Positions 1-5,319 of a DNA stretch of 7,200 bases are shown here, in pieces (the first letter of the stretch is position 1; each line of letters begins with the position of its first letter). The notes under the pieces were generated by a model, which saw only the letters and a program-made list of their open reading frames with translations, was not told the DNA's origin and ran no database searches. Made by a program: the position numbers and the translations under genes. The DNA is taken from positions 1-7,200 of the forward strand of contig JBKJTJ010000081.1 of NCBI GenBank assembly GCA_046590855.1. Reading direction: 5' to 3'. Source of the stretch: JACMOY01 sp046590855 (GTDB lineage: Bacteria; Actinomycetota; Actinomycetes; Actinomycetales; Angustibacteraceae).

Positions 1-209
1 GCGAGGGTCCGCGCGAGTTCGGGGCCCGGATCGAGAACGCCGTCGCCCTGCTGGTCGACGAGGACGCCACCACCTGGTGGGACGCCACCCGCCGCGCCGC
101 CCGCGGCCAGACCCCGGCGATGAGCGCCCCCGACACCGCCCAGTGGCGGCGCGTCTGGGACCAGACCCGGCCCCCCGTCGTCCGCACCACCCGCCGCATC
201 TGGCGCTGA
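1..209 (+). CDS. 3' end of an unrecognised protein (partial, starts before the window)
   Basis: Reading from base 3 gives an open frame of 68 codons ending in TGA at 207-209. Third positions are almost all G or C, as in the other genes here, so I take it as real coding sequence. The visible C-terminus is soluble-looking, rich in Trp and Arg, contains the stretches ARIENAVALLVDED and TTWWDATRRAARG, and ends in the basic tail TTRRIWR. I see no membrane segment or catalytic motif and do not recognise the family. It converges on the trmH-type gene, with 58 bp between the stop codons that are filled by two hairpins. Confidence 0.65.
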   Translation, partial: EGPREFGARIENAVALLVDEDATTWWDATRRAARGQTPAMSAPDTAQWRRVWDQTRPPVVRTTRRIWR

Positions 210-219
210 CCCCAGTCCG

Positions 220-283
220 GCGGCACTTTGTCACGCAAGTGCCGTCTGAGACGCCGTCCTGCGGCACTTAGGCGAGCAAGTGC
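220..283. repeat. Two tandem copies of a hairpin-forming repeat between convergent genes
   Basis: Copy 1 has arms CGGCACTT (221-228) and AAGTGCCG (237-244) around an 8-nt loop. Copy 2 has CGGCACTT (262-269) and AAGTGC (278-283), also around an 8-nt loop, with GCACTT/AAGTGC pairing. The copies begin 41 bp apart and both left arms read GCGGCACTT. A third small palindrome, CGTCT-G-AGACG, lies between them at 243-253. Copy 2 overlaps the stop codon and last codons of the minus-strand methyltransferase gene. The setting between two 3' ends suggests bidirectional termination or mRNA 3'-end protection. A dispersed extragenic repeat family is an alternative. Confidence 0.7.
221..244. terminator. Possible bidirectional terminator hairpin without a U tract
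   Basis: This is a perfect 8-bp stem with an 8-nt loop, 11 nt after the stop codon of the first gene and 23 nt beyond the end of the minus-strand methyltransferase gene. No T-run follows on either strand. If it terminates, it does so as the U-less hairpin type often proposed for high-GC actinobacteria. A role in RNA stability fits equally well. Confidence 0.4.
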
Positions 284-915
284 GGGGGTGGTGCGGTGGG
301 GGTGGCGTGCTGGCGGACCCAGGAGTGCATGGCGATGGCGGCCGCGGCGCCGGCGTTGATCGAGCGGGTCGAGCCGAACTGGGCGATCGACAGGACGACG
401 TCACAGGCCGCGCGAGCCGCCTCGGACAGGCCCGGGCCCTCCTGGCCGAGCAGCAGCACGCAGGCCCGCGGCAGGGCGTGGGTCTCGAGCGGCATCGCGC
501 CGGGCAGGTTGTCGACGCCCAGGACCGGCAGGCGGGACGCCGACGCCCAGGTGCGCAGGTCGTCCGCGCTCGCGTGGTGGTGCAGGTGCAGGTACCGGTC
601 GGTCACCATGGCGCCGCGCCGGTTGAACCGCCGCTGCCCGACGACGTGCACGCCGGCTGCGTTGAACGCGTTCGCCGTGCGGACGACGGACCCGATGTTC
701 AGGTCGTGCTGCCAGTTCTCGATCGCGACGTGGAACGGGTGACGGCGGGTGTCGAGGTCGGCCACCACGGCATCGACCCGCCAGTAGCGGTAGCGGTCGA
801 TGACGTTGCGGCGGTCGCCCTCGGTCAGCAGCACGGGGTCGTATCGCTCGTCGTCCGGCCACGGGCCCACCCACGGGCCGACGCCCACCTCGTCCTCGCG
901 TGCCGGTCCGTCCAC
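268..915 (-). CDS. TrmH/SpoU-family RNA 2'-O-ribose methyltransferase
   Basis: Predicted SAM-dependent methyltransferase of the SPOUT (trefoil-knot) class that methylates a ribose 2'-OH in tRNA or rRNA in the cytoplasm. All three SpoU motifs are present in 215 aa. Motif 1 is around N67-A81, with NIGSVVRTAN and the conserved Arg79. Motif 2 is LLLGQEGPGLSE at about 154-164. Motif 3 is at about 174-199, with SINAGAAAAIAMHSW in place of the usual SLNVSVA-type knot. The first 60 residues are an Asp/Arg-rich extension that does not resemble the L30e-like substrate domain of RlmB, so I do not assign the target base. The GTG start at 915 is the first possible one, because an in-frame TAG lies 9 nt upstream inside the -10 box. 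A GTG at codon 10 with GAGG before it is the alternative. The gene is divergent from a dedA gene. Family certain, substrate unknown. Confidence 0.93.
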   Translation of the reverse strand: MDGPAREDEVGVGPWVGPWPDDERYDPVLLTEGDRRNVIDRYRYWRVDAVVADLDTRRHPFHVAIENWQHDLNIGSVVRTANAFNAAGVHVVGQRRFNRRGAMVTDRYLHLHHHASADDLRTWASASRLPVLGVDNLPGAMPLETHALPRACVLLLGQEGPGLSEAARAACDVVLSIAQFGSTRSINAGAAAAIAMHSWVRQHATPTAPPPHLLA

Positions 916-921
916 GGATCG

Positions 922-927
922 ACCCTA
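922..927 (-). promoter_or_regulatory. -10 box for a leaderless trmH-family transcript
   Basis: On the minus strand TAGGGT fits TANNNT and ends 6 nt before the GTG start at 915, so the transcript should start at or next to the start codon. No Shine-Dalgarno sequence precedes the GTG and no good -35 element is visible. The box also supplies the in-frame stop that fixes the start codon. Confidence 0.55.
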
Positions 928-950
928 AGGCGGCTCCACGGTTCCTCACC

Positions 951-956
951 TACGCT
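951..956 (+). promoter_or_regulatory. -10 box for a leaderless dedA transcript (first dedA gene)
   Basis: TACGCT fits TANNNT and lies 6 nt before the GTG at 963. There is no Shine-Dalgarno sequence before the GTG. With a standard spacer the -35 region would fall at about 928-933, directly beside the -10 box of the divergent methyltransferase gene, so the two promoters share one short stretch of DNA. Confidence 0.55.
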
Positions 957-962
957 GGCCGC

Positions 963-1664
963 GTGATGCACACCCTCGGCCCGTCGTGGCTCGACCCCCA
1001 GTCCCTGCTCGACAGCCTGGGCTCGTACGCCCTGTGGGGCGCGGCGCTCGTCGTGTTCGTCGAGTGCGGCCTGTTCATCTTCTTCCTGCCCGGCGACTCG
1101 CTGCTGTTCACGGTGGGCCTGCTGCAAGGCCGTGGCAGCCTGCACCAGCCGCTGCTGGTCGCCTGCGTGGTGCTCAGCGTGGCGGCGTTCGCCGGAAACG
1201 TGGTCGGGTACGAGATCGGGCGCAAGGCCGGTCCTGCCCTGTTCCACCGCCCCGACGCCAAGCTCTTCAAGCCCAGGTACGTCGACCAGACGGTCGCGTT
1301 CTTCGACAAGTACGGTGCCCGCGCGATCATCCTGGCCAGGTTCGTGCCCATCGTCCGCACCTTCATCACGGTGACCGCCGGGGTGGGGCGCATGCCGCGC
1401 CGCACGTTCCTCGGTTACACCGCCATCGGCGCCGTGCTGTGGGCCACCGGGGTCACGCTGCTCGGCTACTTCCTCGGCTCGGTCGCGTTCATCGCCGGGC
1501 ACCTCGAGCTGATCCTGCTGCTCATCGTGGCCATCTCGGTCCTGCCGGCGATCGTCGAGGTGCTGCGCGCGCGCTCCAAGGGCGGCACCGACGGCCGCGA
1601 CCCCCGCTACGACGAGGACGACGAGCGCCAGCGGGTCATCGACGAGGACGTCCGCGGCAGCTGA
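963..1664 (+). CDS. DedA-family membrane protein (VTT domain), first of two paralogues
   Basis: Integral membrane protein of the DedA/SNARE-associated (VTT) family. Members include undecaprenyl-phosphate translocases such as UptA and proton-dependent envelope homeostasis proteins. The protein has 233 aa from GTG 963. The conserved core is visible: Glu34 in FVECGLF, LPGD (42-45), GYEIGRKAG (82-90), ARFVPIVRTF (125-134), the Arg-Met of VGRM (141-144) and Trp160. Hydrophobic stretches lie near 22-42, 46-56, 64-85, 148-172 and 180-201. Glu34, Asp45, Arg126 and Arg132 correspond to the acidic and basic residues needed in E. coli YqjA. The usual GD before GYxxGR is GN here (Asn79). The last 25 residues are hydrophilic and very acidic, probably cytoplasmic. 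ATG at 966 is an alternative start; GTG 963 fits the -10 spacing better. The stop lies 3 bp from the stop of the opposing LCP gene. Confidence 0.93.
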   Translation: MMHTLGPSWLDPQSLLDSLGSYALWGAALVVFVECGLFIFFLPGDSLLFTVGLLQGRGSLHQPLLVACVVLSVAAFAGNVVGYEIGRKAGPALFHRPDAKLFKPRYVDQTVAFFDKYGARAIILARFVPIVRTFITVTAGVGRMPRRTFLGYTAIGAVLWATGVTLLGYFLGSVAFIAGHLELILLLIVAISVLPAIVEVLRARSKGGTDGRDPRYDEDDERQRVIDEDVRGS

Positions 1665-1667
1665 GCG

Positions 1668-2774
1668 CTACGGCTTCTGCTGGGCCGCGTACGCACGGAC
1701 CGCGGTGGTGTCGTCGCGGGCGATGGCGGCGAACACCGCCGTGGCCTTCGTCGTGTCCCACAGCACGACCGAGCCCGAGCCCGCACGGGTCGCCGTCCCG
1801 CGGACGGGAACGGTCAGCGACACCCCGGACGACCCCGCGCTGGCCTTCATGCCCAGCACGAACCGCGCGAGCGCGATCGGTCCGGTGCTCGAGTCGACGG
1901 TCAGGGCGCCGGCACCGCTGGAGGCGAGGGGGAACGTCCGCAGCGGGTTGACGAGCGTGGCCGGGCTGGTCGCCTTGGTGACGATCGCGGCGAGCAGCTC
2001 GCGTTGCCGCTCGACCCGGCCGAGGTCGCCGCGGGGATCGCTGTAGCGCGCCCGGGCGTAACCGAGGGCGGTCGCACCCTGCGCCTGCTGGCAGCCTTTG
2101 GCGATGTCGAGCCCCGCGCGGCGGTCGTTGATCGCCCGCTTCGGGCAGATGCGCACGCCACCGACCGCGTCGACCATGTCTGCGAACCCGGCGAACCCGA
2201 TCTCGACGTAGTCGTCGACCCCGATCCCGGTGTTCTGCTCGACGGTCCGCGCCAGCAGCGCCGCTCCCCCGAGCGAGAACGCCGCGTTGATCTTGCCCTT
2301 CCCGTGGCCCGGGATGTCGACGTAGCTGTCGCGCGGGACGCTCATCAGCACCGTCGGTCCGCGGCCGGACGGCACGTGCAGCAGCAGGATCGTGTCGGTG
2401 CGCTGCCCTGCTGCGGTGCCGGTGCGCAGCGCCTTGCGCTGAGCCGCTGTCAGCCCGGCCCGCGAGTCCGACCCGACCACGAGGTACGTGCGGCCCGGCG
2501 TCGCGGCCGAGGCCCCGAGGGCGGCCGTGCGGTTCAGGCTGGTCCAGGCGACCGCGAGCAGCGCGAGGGGGTAGGCCGCCAGCAGCACTGCGAGCAGCGC
2601 GACCCAGCGCACACCCCGGCGCCGCCGTGCGGACGTCGGGGCGCCGGCCGGCCGCGTCGGGGTCGGCTCACTCGGTGCGCCGGGGGCGCGGACGCCGGAC
2701 CCCGGCGGGGCGTCCGGAGCCCGGCCACCGGACTGCGGCAGCATCTGCGTGCGGTTCCAGTCGTCGGCGGGCAT
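1668..2774 (-). CDS. LytR-CpsA-Psr (LCP) family glycopolymer-peptidoglycan ligase
   Basis: LCP enzymes act outside the membrane and transfer wall glycopolymers (teichoic-acid-like, capsular or arabinogalactan-type) from an undecaprenyl-linked carrier to peptidoglycan. The order here is a Pro/Ala/Gly-rich cytoplasmic head (1-49), an Arg cluster (50-56), one membrane segment (about 57-78) and the LCP domain. Family motifs are LVVGSDSR (98-105), RTDTILLLHV (125-134), SVPRDSYVDIPG (145-156), KINAAFSLGG (161-170), YVEIGFAGFADMVDAVGG (189-206) and the Arg-rich block YARARYSDPRGDLGRVERQ (239-257). Arg125, Asp127, Arg148, Asp149, Arg241 and Arg243 are at the positions that bind the pyrophosphate and metal in the family. 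The protein ends soon after the domain at residue 368 and has no LytR_C extension. It is flanked by two dedA genes, which fits a role in lipid-carrier traffic. The polymer it attaches cannot be told from sequence. Confidence 0.93.
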   Translation of the reverse strand: MPADDWNRTQMLPQSGGRAPDAPPGSGVRAPGAPSEPTPTRPAGAPTSARRRRGVRWVALLAVLLAAYPLALLAVAWTSLNRTAALGASAATPGRTYLVVGSDSRAGLTAAQRKALRTGTAAGQRTDTILLLHVPSGRGPTVLMSVPRDSYVDIPGHGKGKINAAFSLGGAALLARTVEQNTGIGVDDYVEIGFAGFADMVDAVGGVRICPKRAINDRRAGLDIAKGCQQAQGATALGYARARYSDPRGDLGRVERQRELLAAIVTKATSPATLVNPLRTFPLASSGAGALTVDSSTGPIALARFVLGMKASAGSSGVSLTVPVRGTATRAGSGSVVLWDTTKATAVFAAIARDDTTAVRAYAAQQKP

Positions 2775-2781
2775 GCCCCCA

Positions 2782-2787
2782 ACGGTA
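2782..2787 (-). promoter_or_regulatory. -10 box for a leaderless LCP transcript
   Basis: On the minus strand TACCGT ends 7 nt before the ATG at 2774, the usual distance from a -10 box to the first transcribed base. TGGGGG lies between box and ATG and could act as a weak ribosome site if transcription starts further upstream. No -35 match is clear. Confidence 0.5.
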
Positions 2788-2821
2788 CGTCGCCCCCGCC
2801 GCGCACCCGAGACCGCACGAA

Positions 2822-2832
2822 CGGGTCACCCG
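2822..2832. repeat. Short palindrome in the LCP/dedA divergent region
   Basis: CGGGT and ACCCG flank a single central C, giving an 11-bp palindrome. It lies about 48 bp upstream of the LCP start codon. Such short G/C palindromes are frequent in DNA this rich in GC, so a regulatory role is only a possibility. Confidence 0.3.
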
Positions 2833-2847
2833 GCGGCCTCCAGGTGC

Positions 2848-2874
2848 CCCGATCGTGGTGTCTCGACGATCGGG
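2848..2874. promoter_or_regulatory. Perfect 9+9 bp inverted repeat, candidate operator for the second dedA gene
   Basis: CCCGATCGT (2848-2856) and ACGATCGGG (2866-2874) are exact reverse complements separated by 9 nt. The centre is base 2861, which is -42 from the predicted start of transcription at 2903. The right arm covers the place where a -35 element would be, and no TTGAC-like element is seen. This geometry fits a dimeric regulator that helps RNA polymerase (class II activator position) or blocks it. It sits between divergent genes and so is not in a terminator position. The regulator is unknown. Confidence 0.5.
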
Positions 2875-2891
2875 CCCGGGACGGTGCCGGT

Positions 2892-2897
2892 TACCGT
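2892..2897 (+). promoter_or_regulatory. -10 box for a leaderless dedA transcript (second dedA gene)
   Basis: TACCGT fits TANNNT and ends 5 nt before the GTG at 2903. The sequence between them (GACCC) holds no ribosome-binding site, so translation probably starts on a leaderless message. The inverted repeat at 2848-2874 lies just upstream. Confidence 0.5.
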
Positions 2898-2902
2898 GAC
2901 CC

Positions 2903-3520
2903 GTGCCCGACTGGCTGTCCACGTTGCTGCACCCCGACCTGGCGACCCTCAGCGCCACCGGGGTGTACGTCGTGCTGTTCACCCTGGTGTTCGTCGAGTC
3001 GGGCCTGCTGGTCGGGTTCCTGCTGCCCGGCGACACGGTGCTGTTCGCCGCGGGGCTGCTCGCCGCCCGCGACGGCTCGTCGCTGTCGCTGCCGCTGCTC
3101 GCGATCGGCACGGCGGTCTGCGCGGTGGCCGGCGACGCCGTCGGCTACTGGACCGGACGCCGGCTCGGCCGCCCCTGGGTCGAGCGCAGGGCCGGCCGCG
3201 CCGCCCACCACCTGCCCCGCGCCGAGGCGTTCTACGCCCGCTGGGGACTCAGCGCCGTGGTGATCGCCCGCTTCATCCCCTGGGTACGCACGTTCACCCC
3301 GATCGTCGCGGGAACGGCCCGGATGCCCTACCCACGGTTCCTCGCGGCCAACGTCGTCGGCGCGCTGCTGTGGGGGTCGGGGCTGGTCGTGCTCGGCTTC
3401 GTCGCCCACTCGGTGCCGGGGGTGCGCTACGCGGCGTACGCCGTCGCCGGGGTGTCGGTGCTGGCGTCCGTGGTGGGGCCGGTCGTGGCCCGCCGCAGGG
3501 CGCGCAGCGTCAGAAGCTGA
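2903..3520 (+). CDS. DedA-family membrane protein (VTT domain), second paralogue
   Basis: A 205-aa integral membrane protein of the DedA/VTT family, members of which recycle undecaprenyl phosphate or support proton-motive-force-dependent envelope functions. Glu32 in FVESGLLVGF, LPGDT (41-45), the canonical GD (77-78), GYWTGRRLG (81-89), ARFIPWVRTF (122-131), AGTARM (136-141) and the Asn150/Gly153/Trp157 pattern are all present. The charged residues matching those essential in E. coli YqjA are Glu32, Asp44, Arg123 and Arg129. Hydrophobic segments lie near 20-40, 45-55, 62-83, 146-170 and 172-196. The tail is short and basic (RRRARSVRS), the opposite of the acidic tail of the first paralogue. 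The GTG start at 2903 is set by the -10 box and by the hydrophobic N-terminus that follows. The last 11 bp overlap the 3' end of the opposing metalloprotease gene. Confidence 0.94.
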   Translation: MPDWLSTLLHPDLATLSATGVYVVLFTLVFVESGLLVGFLLPGDTVLFAAGLLAARDGSSLSLPLLAIGTAVCAVAGDAVGYWTGRRLGRPWVERRAGRAAHHLPRAEAFYARWGLSAVVIARFIPWVRTFTPIVAGTARMPYPRFLAANVVGALLWGSGLVVLGFVAHSVPGVRYAAYAVAGVSVLASVVGPVVARRRARSVRS

Positions 3521-5267
3521 CCGAGACCGCCGTGCTGGTCGAGGGTGCGAGGTTCCAGGCGCCGGGGTAGACCCAGCGGTAGGCCACCTTGCGGCGCGGC
3601 TGCACCGCGAACGTCACCCGGCCGAGCCGGTCGGTCATCCGCCGGGTCACAATGCGCCAGGTGCTGGTGCCCGCGTAGCGCACCTGCAGGCTCACGTACT
3701 GCCCACTGACACCCAGCAGGGCGTTGGTGCGCACCGTCGCCGCGAGGACGTCGGGGCGCCCGGCCCGCACGGACGCCAGGGTGGCGGTCGGCCGCTTGAC
3801 GAACCGCGAGACCCGCGAGGACGACAGCCCGCGCGCGACCGCGGCGGTGGCCGGCACGACCACCCGCAGCGTCAGCGCGGTCGGCGTCGTGCGTCGGACG
3901 ACGAACGCGGCCTTGCCGGTGGACGACGTGGCGGTCGTGGCCAGCACCCGCCACCCGGTCACAGACGTCCAGGACTGCAGCTGCACCGCGGTGGTGACCG
4001 GGCCGGTGGCGGCCGAGACCGACGTGCTGACCCGGGCCGACGCCCCGACGTACGTGCTCGCGGGGGCGGCGACGGCCACCACGACCGGGGCCGGCGCGGT
4101 CGCCGCGGGGGTCACCGTCGCCGGGGGCGGGCTCGTCGTGGTCGCGGGGGCCGTCGTCGAGCTGGCGGTGGACGTCGCGCCGAGCACCGGCACGGCGTCC
4201 AGGAACGCCGACCGGGCCGTGTTCCAGGCGCCGGCGAGGTAACCCCGGGGGGTCGGTGCGTCGTCGAAGTAGTCGTCGTGACCGCAGTCCAGGCGAGCCT
4301 CGTCGCCGGCGGCCGCGCACCGGGTCACGACAGCCGCGCCCGAGCCGTCGTCGTAGCACAGGGCGTCGTCCTCGTCGGTGCAGTGCCCGTTGACCGTCGC
4401 GTGCGGGGCACCTGGCTGCACGGCGCCCAGCATGTGGGTCAGCTCGTGCGCCGGGGTGGAGTGCCCACCGCTTCGCGCCGACCAGCAGGCGGTGTCGACC
4501 CGGGCGTACTGGGCCACGACGCCGTTGTTGGCGTTGGTGGACGTCGGGTCGTCGTCCTGCACCATCTGCCCGATGCCGCACAGCGCCGACGCGTCGGCGA
4601 ACGCGAGGTACTTGCGGTCGGCGCGATCGTACCCGGCCGCCTGCAGCGAGGGGACGAGCTGGTTCAGGCCCTGGTTGCCGGTGAGTGCGCCATCGGCGAC
4701 GACGACCTCGGGCAGTGCGGGCACGCAGGTGCCGTCCTGCACCCAGCGCACCCGTCGGCCGGACGTCGGCGACGAGACGGCGAAGGTGTCGTCGACGTCG
4801 GCGACGAACGAGCGCAGCGAGGGCAGCAGGTCGGCGTAGCGGCTCGGCGTGCTCGCCTCGCGGACGTACATCACCTGGACGCGGTCGCCGTCGGTGGTGC
4901 CGGTGCACGAGGGACTGACGTGCTCGGCCAGGCCGCCGAGGGTCGCGGCGCCGCCGGGCACCGAGAGCACGCTCACGGTGGTGGGGGTGCCGGATGCGAT
5001 CCGGGCGCCGTGCGGGGCGAGGTGGGTGCGCGCGACCCGGTAGACGGCCCGGTGGGCGCCCACTCCTGAGCGGGCGACGAGCGCGGCGGTCGCGACGTGG
5101 GCCTGGACGTCGACCCCGGCCGGGGGGTCGTCCAGGTGGGTCCGGACGACGTGGGTGGGGGTCGTCGTCGCGCTCACCGCCGCCGTGGGGACGGCCGAGG
5201 CCGACCCCGCGGCCAGCACCACCGCGCAGAGCGAGGCGGTGCCCGCGAGCACGGTCAGAGGGCGCAT
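3510..5267 (-). CDS. Secreted zinc-metalloprotease-like protein with C-terminal Ig-like repeats
   Basis: A 585-aa exported protein. Residues 1-25 form a Sec signal peptide with a likely AxA cleavage site (SASA, then VPT). The catalytic-type region is about 95-360. It has HELTH at 274-278 followed by MLGAVQ, so the pattern is HExxHxxGxxQ, where metzincins have His or Asp as third zinc ligand. The following APHATVNGHC and DEDDALCYDDG (298-308) offer other ligands (His289, His295, Asp residues). Eight Cys lie in the exported part (121, 181, 230, 261, 296, 304, 317, 328), consistent with disulfides. A Ser/Thr/Pro/Ala linker (363-395) leads to two similar Ig-like modules (about 397-490 and 493-585). 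The ATG has a good ribosome site, GAAGGA at 6 nt. The gene follows lemA by 52 bp with no TANNNT box in the gap, so the two are probably cotranscribed. There is no sortase or other anchor motif. Substrate and activity are unknown. Confidence 0.85.
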   Translation of the reverse strand: MRPLTVLAGTASLCAVVLAAGSASAVPTAAVSATTTPTHVVRTHLDDPPAGVDVQAHVATAALVARSGVGAHRAVYRVARTHLAPHGARIASGTPTTVSVLSVPGGAATLGGLAEHVSPSCTGTTDGDRVQVMYVREASTPSRYADLLPSLRSFVADVDDTFAVSSPTSGRRVRWVQDGTCVPALPEVVVADGALTGNQGLNQLVPSLQAAGYDRADRKYLAFADASALCGIGQMVQDDDPTSTNANNGVVAQYARVDTACWSARSGGHSTPAHELTHMLGAVQPGAPHATVNGHCTDEDDALCYDDGSGAAVVTRCAAAGDEARLDCGHDDYFDDAPTPRGYLAGAWNTARSAFLDAVPVLGATSTASSTTAPATTTSPPPATVTPAATAPAPVVVAVAAPASTYVGASARVSTSVSAATGPVTTAVQLQSWTSVTGWRVLATTATSSTGKAAFVVRRTTPTALTLRVVVPATAAVARGLSSSRVSRFVKRPTATLASVRAGRPDVLAATVRTNALLGVSGQYVSLQVRYAGTSTWRIVTRRMTDRLGRVTFAVQPRRKVAYRWVYPGAWNLAPSTSTAVSVSF

Positions 5268-5273
5268 GGGCAG

Positions 5274-5279
5274 TCCTTC
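5274..5279 (-). promoter_or_regulatory. Ribosome-binding site of the metalloprotease gene
   Basis: On the minus strand GAAGGA stands 6 nt before the ATG at 5267. It fixes the start in front of a complete signal peptide. It also marks this gene as a leadered or internal operon gene, unlike the six leaderless genes around it. Confidence 0.75.
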
Positions 5280-5319
5280 GGCACGAACGCGCCGGAACTT
5301 GAGCCCGCCACTGAGGATG

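Noticed and set aside
900..962. Earlier GTG start (900) for the first dedA gene
   Set aside because: It would overlap the methyltransferase start and add a non-family, charged N-terminus. GTG 963 has a -10 box at the right distance.
2004..3263. Long plus-strand ORF of about 419 codons antisense to the LCP gene
   Set aside because: It is Arg/Pro/Ala-rich with no motif, and crosses a divergent promoter region into the second dedA. It is a shadow frame produced by high GC.
3427..4908. Minus-strand ORF of about 493 codons within the protease gene
   Set aside because: Its translation is low-complexity Arg/Gly/Ala sequence. The other minus-strand frame has a signal peptide, HELTH and an upstream ribosome site.
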